The translations under genes and the position numbers were made by a program. A DNA stretch of 33,613 bases from Hespellia stercorisuis DSM 15480. GTDB taxonomy: Bacteria > Bacillota > Clostridia > Lachnospirales > Lachnospiraceae. The first letter of the stretch is position 1, and every line of letters begins with the position of its first letter. Of the stretch, positions 30,848 through 33,613 are shown piece after piece. The notes beneath the pieces are model-generated. The model did no database searches and was not told the origin of the DNA. It saw only the letters and a program-made list of their open reading frames with translations. The stretch covers positions 1 to 33,613 of the forward strand of contig NZ_FQZY01000047.1 in assembly GCF_900142165.1 (NCBI RefSeq), in the 5' to 3' direction.

Positions 30848-31399
30848 ATGGATAAATATATAGAAGCACCAATCAAAAAAGACGTAGCAAGGGATATGCG
30901 TGCCGGCGATTATGTATACATTACCGGAACGATTTACACAGCCCGCGATGCTGCACACAAGAGAATGTACGATATCCTTGCACAAGATGGAGCACTTCCG
31001 ATTGATATCAAAGATCAGATCATTTACTACATGGGACCGTCTCCGGCGAGAGAGGGCCGGCCGATCGGCTCTGCCGGTCCGACCACGGCCAGCCGTATGG
31101 ATAAGTATGCCCCCCAACTGCTGGATCTGGGCCTTGGTGCCATGATTGGAAAGGGAAAGCGCACACAGGAGGTGCTGGATGCCATTGTGAGAAATGATTC
31201 TGTTTATTTTGCGGCAGTAGGCGGGGCCGGAGCACTTCTTTCCAAATGCATCACTTCTTCGGAGGTGGTGGCTTATGACGATCTGGGGACGGAGGCAATC
31301 CGCAGGCTTACAGTGGAAAATTTCCCGGTGATCGTGGTGGCGGACTGCGAGGGGAACAACTTATACGAGTCGGCTGTGAAGGAGTACGCGCAGCGATAG
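30848..31399 (+). CDS. fumB: Fumarate hydratase class I, beta subunit
   Basis: This 183-residue beta subunit forms the swivelling domain that completes the active site with the alpha subunit. Motifs are RAGDYVYITGTIYTARDAAH near 18-37, IIYYMGPSPAREGRPIGSAG, PTTASRMDKYAP, MIGKGKR and VGGAGALLSKCI. ATG 30848 is chosen because AGAGGAAAG precedes it and homology starts here; a longer frame back to 30797 has no site. The gap from the alpha subunit gene holds an inverted repeat (ACGCTCA with TGAGCGT, about 30769-30804), possibly a processing site between the two cistrons. Confidence 0.94.
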   Translation: MDKYIEAPIKKDVARDMRAGDYVYITGTIYTARDAAHKRMYDILAQDGALPIDIKDQIIYYMGPSPAREGRPIGSAGPTTASRMDKYAPQLLDLGLGAMIGKGKRTQEVLDAIVRNDSVYFAAVGGAGALLSKCITSSEVVAYDDLGTEAIRRLTVENFPVIVVADCEGNNLYESAVKEYAQR

Positions 31400-31459
31400 A
31401 TTTGGGAGAGTTTACTTTACGAAAAAGAAAAGATAGAGAAAATTCTTGGGGGAAGATCG

Positions 31460-32176
31460 ATGAAACGAATCTTGATGATGGTATTTCGCAACATACTGTT
31501 GGTTCCGGTTATGTGGATAAAGCTGTGCTATTATGCGAGCCATGTGGATAAGTATACAGAAGAGCAGCGCTATAAGATGCTTCTATTCATTGTGAAGCAT
31601 GCGAACAAGGGTGGGAATGTAACGATAGAGGTTCATGGAGAGGAGAATATTCCGGAAGAGAACGGCTTTATGTTTTTTCCGAACCATCAGGGGTACTACG
31701 ATGTGCTTGCAATTGCAGCAGCATGTCCAAAGCCTTTTTCTGTGGTTGCCAAAAAAGAAGCGGGGAATATCCAGTTCCTGAAGCAGGTATTTGCCTGTAT
31801 GAAGGCGTATCTTATGGATCGGGAGGATGTCCGCCAGTCGATGCAGGTGATTATCAATGTATCGAAGGATGTCAAAGCGGGCCGCAACTTTCTGATTTTT
31901 CCGGAAGGTACGCGCTCGAAAAATGGGAATCACATAGGAACCTTTAAGGCGGGGAGCTTTAAAGCTGCGACAAAAGCACAGTGTCCGATTATTCCTGTGG
32001 CTCTGATAAACTCATTTGTTCCGTTTGATACGAATAGTATCAGGCAGGTTACGGTTCAGGTACATTTTCTGGCCCCTCTTTCCTATGAGGAATACAAGGA
32101 AATGAACACGCAGGAGATTGCGGAGCTGGTTCATGGCAGAATAGAGAAGACTATTGAGGCGTATGACGGAGAATAA
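31460..32176 (+). CDS. plsC: 1-acyl-sn-glycerol-3-phosphate acyltransferase
   Basis: This 238-residue PlsC-family enzyme adds the second acyl chain to lysophosphatidic acid in phospholipid synthesis at the cytoplasmic membrane. The catalytic HX4D motif reads NHQGYYD (about 74-80). The glycerol-phosphate motif is FPEGTRSKNG (about 150), and CPIIPVALINSF carries the fourth block. An N-terminal hydrophobic stretch (MMVFRNILLVPVMWIKL) probably anchors it. GGGGGAAG precedes the ATG. It follows the fumarase genes by 60 bases, and may be co-transcribed with them, but the functions are unrelated. Confidence 0.93.
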   Translation: MKRILMMVFRNILLVPVMWIKLCYYASHVDKYTEEQRYKMLLFIVKHANKGGNVTIEVHGEENIPEENGFMFFPNHQGYYDVLAIAAACPKPFSVVAKKEAGNIQFLKQVFACMKAYLMDREDVRQSMQVIINVSKDVKAGRNFLIFPEGTRSKNGNHIGTFKAGSFKAATKAQCPIIPVALINSFVPFDTNSIRQVTVQVHFLAPLSYEEYKEMNTQEIAELVHGRIEKTIEAYDGE

Positions 32177-32204
32177 GAGTCGCGCAGATGCGGGGGGGCC
32201 TGCG

Positions 32205-32405
32205 TGCCGTGAAGCTGCCTGCGGACCCGCGATGCTGCCTGTGGACTAGGAAGTTGTCTGCAGACCCACGAGGCTGCCTGCGGACTACGAAGCTGTTGCG
32301 GATCCACGATGCTGCCTGTGGACTAGGAAGTCGTCTGCAGACCCACGAGGCGCCTGCGTGCCATGAAGCTGTCTGTGGACCACGAAGCTCCTGCAGACTA
32401 CGGAC
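32205..32405 (+). repeat. About ten copies of a degenerate 20-base repeat
   Basis: The gap between plsC and the tRNA is filled with variants of CCACGATGCTGCCTGTGGAC, each about 16-24 bases. A 43-base block (32231-32273) recurs at 32308-32350 with one change, a 77-base period. A frame of 88 codons crosses it but has no ribosome site and simply translates the repeat, so I do not call it a gene. It is clearly GC-richer than its surroundings. Confidence 0.75.
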
Positions 32406-32514
32406 AAGCCGCGAAAAGGATTGTGAGTACCTGCTTTATGCAAGGATACGATGAGCCCTAAAGGAGATGCAAAATGGCGAAAGCAAAATAAAAAAACAAA
32501 TTCACGAAAATTGA

Positions 32515-32543
32515 TTGACAACCGCACATCTCTTTAGTATAAT
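32515..32543 (+). promoter_or_regulatory. Consensus promoter of tRNA-Ser
   Basis: TTGACA (32515-32520) and TATAAT (32538-32543), both perfect, with a 17-base spacer. The transcript would begin near 32550, 70 bases before the tRNA. Confidence 0.9.
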
Positions 32544-32619
32544 TACTTTTGCGCTGTGGCGTGAATTTAATAATGTCCTATAGGTTAGAGAAGTATCTGT
32601 AGGTATGATTTCAGAATTT

Positions 32620-32707
32620 GGAGAAGTACTCAAGAGGCTGAAGAGGCGCCCCTGCTAAGGGTGTAGGTCGGGTGACCGGCGCGAGGGTTCAAATCCCTCC
32701 TTCTCCG
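32620..32707 (+). tRNA. tRNA-Ser (anticodon GCU)
   Basis: This 88-base tRNA has acceptor stem GGAGAAG (32620-32626) paired with CTTCTCC (32700-32706) and discriminator G at 32707. The anticodon GCT lies at 32654-32656 within CCCCTGCTAAGGG. A long variable arm (class II, GTCGGGTGACCGGC region) and the T-arm GAGGGTTCAAATCCCTC are present. It reads AGC/AGU serine codons. The 3' CCA is not encoded (TCA follows). Confidence 0.95.
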
Positions 32708-32721
32708 TCAGACTTTTAAGG

Positions 32722-32744
32722 GAGTCGTTGCGACGACTCTTTTT
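32722..32744 (+). terminator. Terminator of tRNA-Ser
   Basis: GAGTCGT (32722-32728) and ACGACTC (32733-32739) form a perfect 7-base-pair stem with a 4-base loop, followed by five T residues. Confidence 0.9.
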
Positions 32745-32925
32745 CTATGTCCTATGTCTGTATAAATGACAGGGGCATGGAAAAAAGAAATGCTTATAAT
32801 AATGTAGAAGAAACTCAGCTTACATTAGCATAAGGCTAAGCATTGTACTTGAAGGTCTTGAAAAACACAGAATATAGTATCAAAAAAGAGAAAAAAGAAA
32901 AAGTTGAAAAACTTACGAAAAACTC

Positions 32926-32955
32926 TTGACAAATACATACAATAAATGATATTAT
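32926..32955 (+). promoter_or_regulatory. rrn: rRNA operon promoter
   Basis: TTGACA (32926-32931) is perfect and TATTAT (32950-32955) lies 18 bases after it, within an AT-rich upstream region (A-tracts at 32880-32920) typical of strong rRNA promoters. It is the nearest promoter before the 16S gene. Confidence 0.8.
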
Positions 32956-33177
32956 ATTTAAGCTGACTCGCAAGAGCACAGCAAAGCAAAAAGCACATTG
33001 ATAATTAAACAATAGACAAACAACCTTGAAAATTTCTAAAAGAAAAAATTTTTAAAGAACAAGTCAGATTGAAAGATTTGACACCCACCATGAACTCTAA
33101 GCAAGTTTATGGTAAGAACAGTAATAAACGGGAAATAATTAGCTAGTAGCTCATTATGGACCAAAGATTAAACACTT
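32956..33177 (+). other. 16S rRNA leader
   Basis: This 220-base non-coding leader contains the stretch CACATTGATAATTAAACAAT, a common rRNA leader motif in Clostridia probably linked to antitermination. It also holds a stem CCATGAACT with AGTTTATGG (about 33089-33114) likely used in processing. No gene. Confidence 0.6.

Positions 33178-33613
<436 letters not shown>

Noticed and set aside
32205-32405. CRISPR array
   Set aside because: Units are degenerate and contiguous with no unique spacers of constant length, and no cas genes are present.
32188-32454. 88-codon frame after plsC
   Set aside because: It translates the GC-rich repeat tract, has no ribosome site or family features, and its composition follows the repeat.

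Overview
The window comes from a Gram-positive gut-type anaerobe of the Clostridia, most likely the family Lachnospiraceae. The 5' end of a 16S rRNA gene at the right edge has the general look of that family, and the protein set agrees: VanZ-like, ABC-F, LCP, LytTR, Big_2 surface proteins, a BY-kinase, and two large serine recombinases. I do not assign a genus. All calls come from reading the sequence; no database search was run.

Layout. (1) 1-4520 is an accessory patch. The end of an IS66 tnpC gene is followed by a DUF1703-type AAA-ATPase/PD-(D/E)XK protein and a scrap of IS66 tnpA. Next comes a compact two-gene AAA-ATPase + TOPRIM/RloB-like pair that looks like an abortive-infection defence module, with its own promoters and a palindrome sitting exactly in one promoter spacer. 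(2) 4660-10480 holds glmS, a 700-base structured non-coding stretch, a large cupin/HD-GYP/histidine kinase/receiver hybrid with a structured leader, and an aldo-keto reductase. (3) 10480-14710, on the minus strand, holds a 35-residue small protein and two adjacent large serine recombinases with no recognisable cargo. (4) 15000-29390 is a long, co-oriented cell-envelope region: VanZ-like protein, small unknown, ABC-F ATPase, LCP ligase, unknown, membrane-anchored Ig-like protein, secreted unknown, LytTR regulator (frameshifted, degenerate receiver), five-domain Big_2 surface protein, multi-pass membrane protein with secreted head, then CpsB phosphatase, CpsC and CpsD tyrosine kinase. (5) 29530-32180 holds a two-subunit iron-sulfur fumarase and a PlsC acyltransferase. 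(6) From 32200 there is a degenerate 20-base repeat tract, tRNA-Ser(GCU) and the start of an rRNA operon.

How the genes may work together. The most interesting part is region 4. A CpsB/CpsC/CpsD tyrosine-phosphorylation circuit normally controls capsule synthesis, but no glycosyltransferase, flippase or polymerase gene is present. It is instead joined to secreted Ig-like and low-complexity proteins, an LCP protein and a LytTR regulator. Two 9-base direct repeats spaced 22 bases start to start, as in AgrA/VirR-type LytTR sites, lie directly upstream of the promoter of the Big_2 gene. That promoter also carries an A11 tract in its spacer. I infer a LytTR-controlled, possibly phase-variable surface-assembly system whose phosphorelay has been re-used. 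The second candidate system is the ATPase/TOPRIM pair in region 1.
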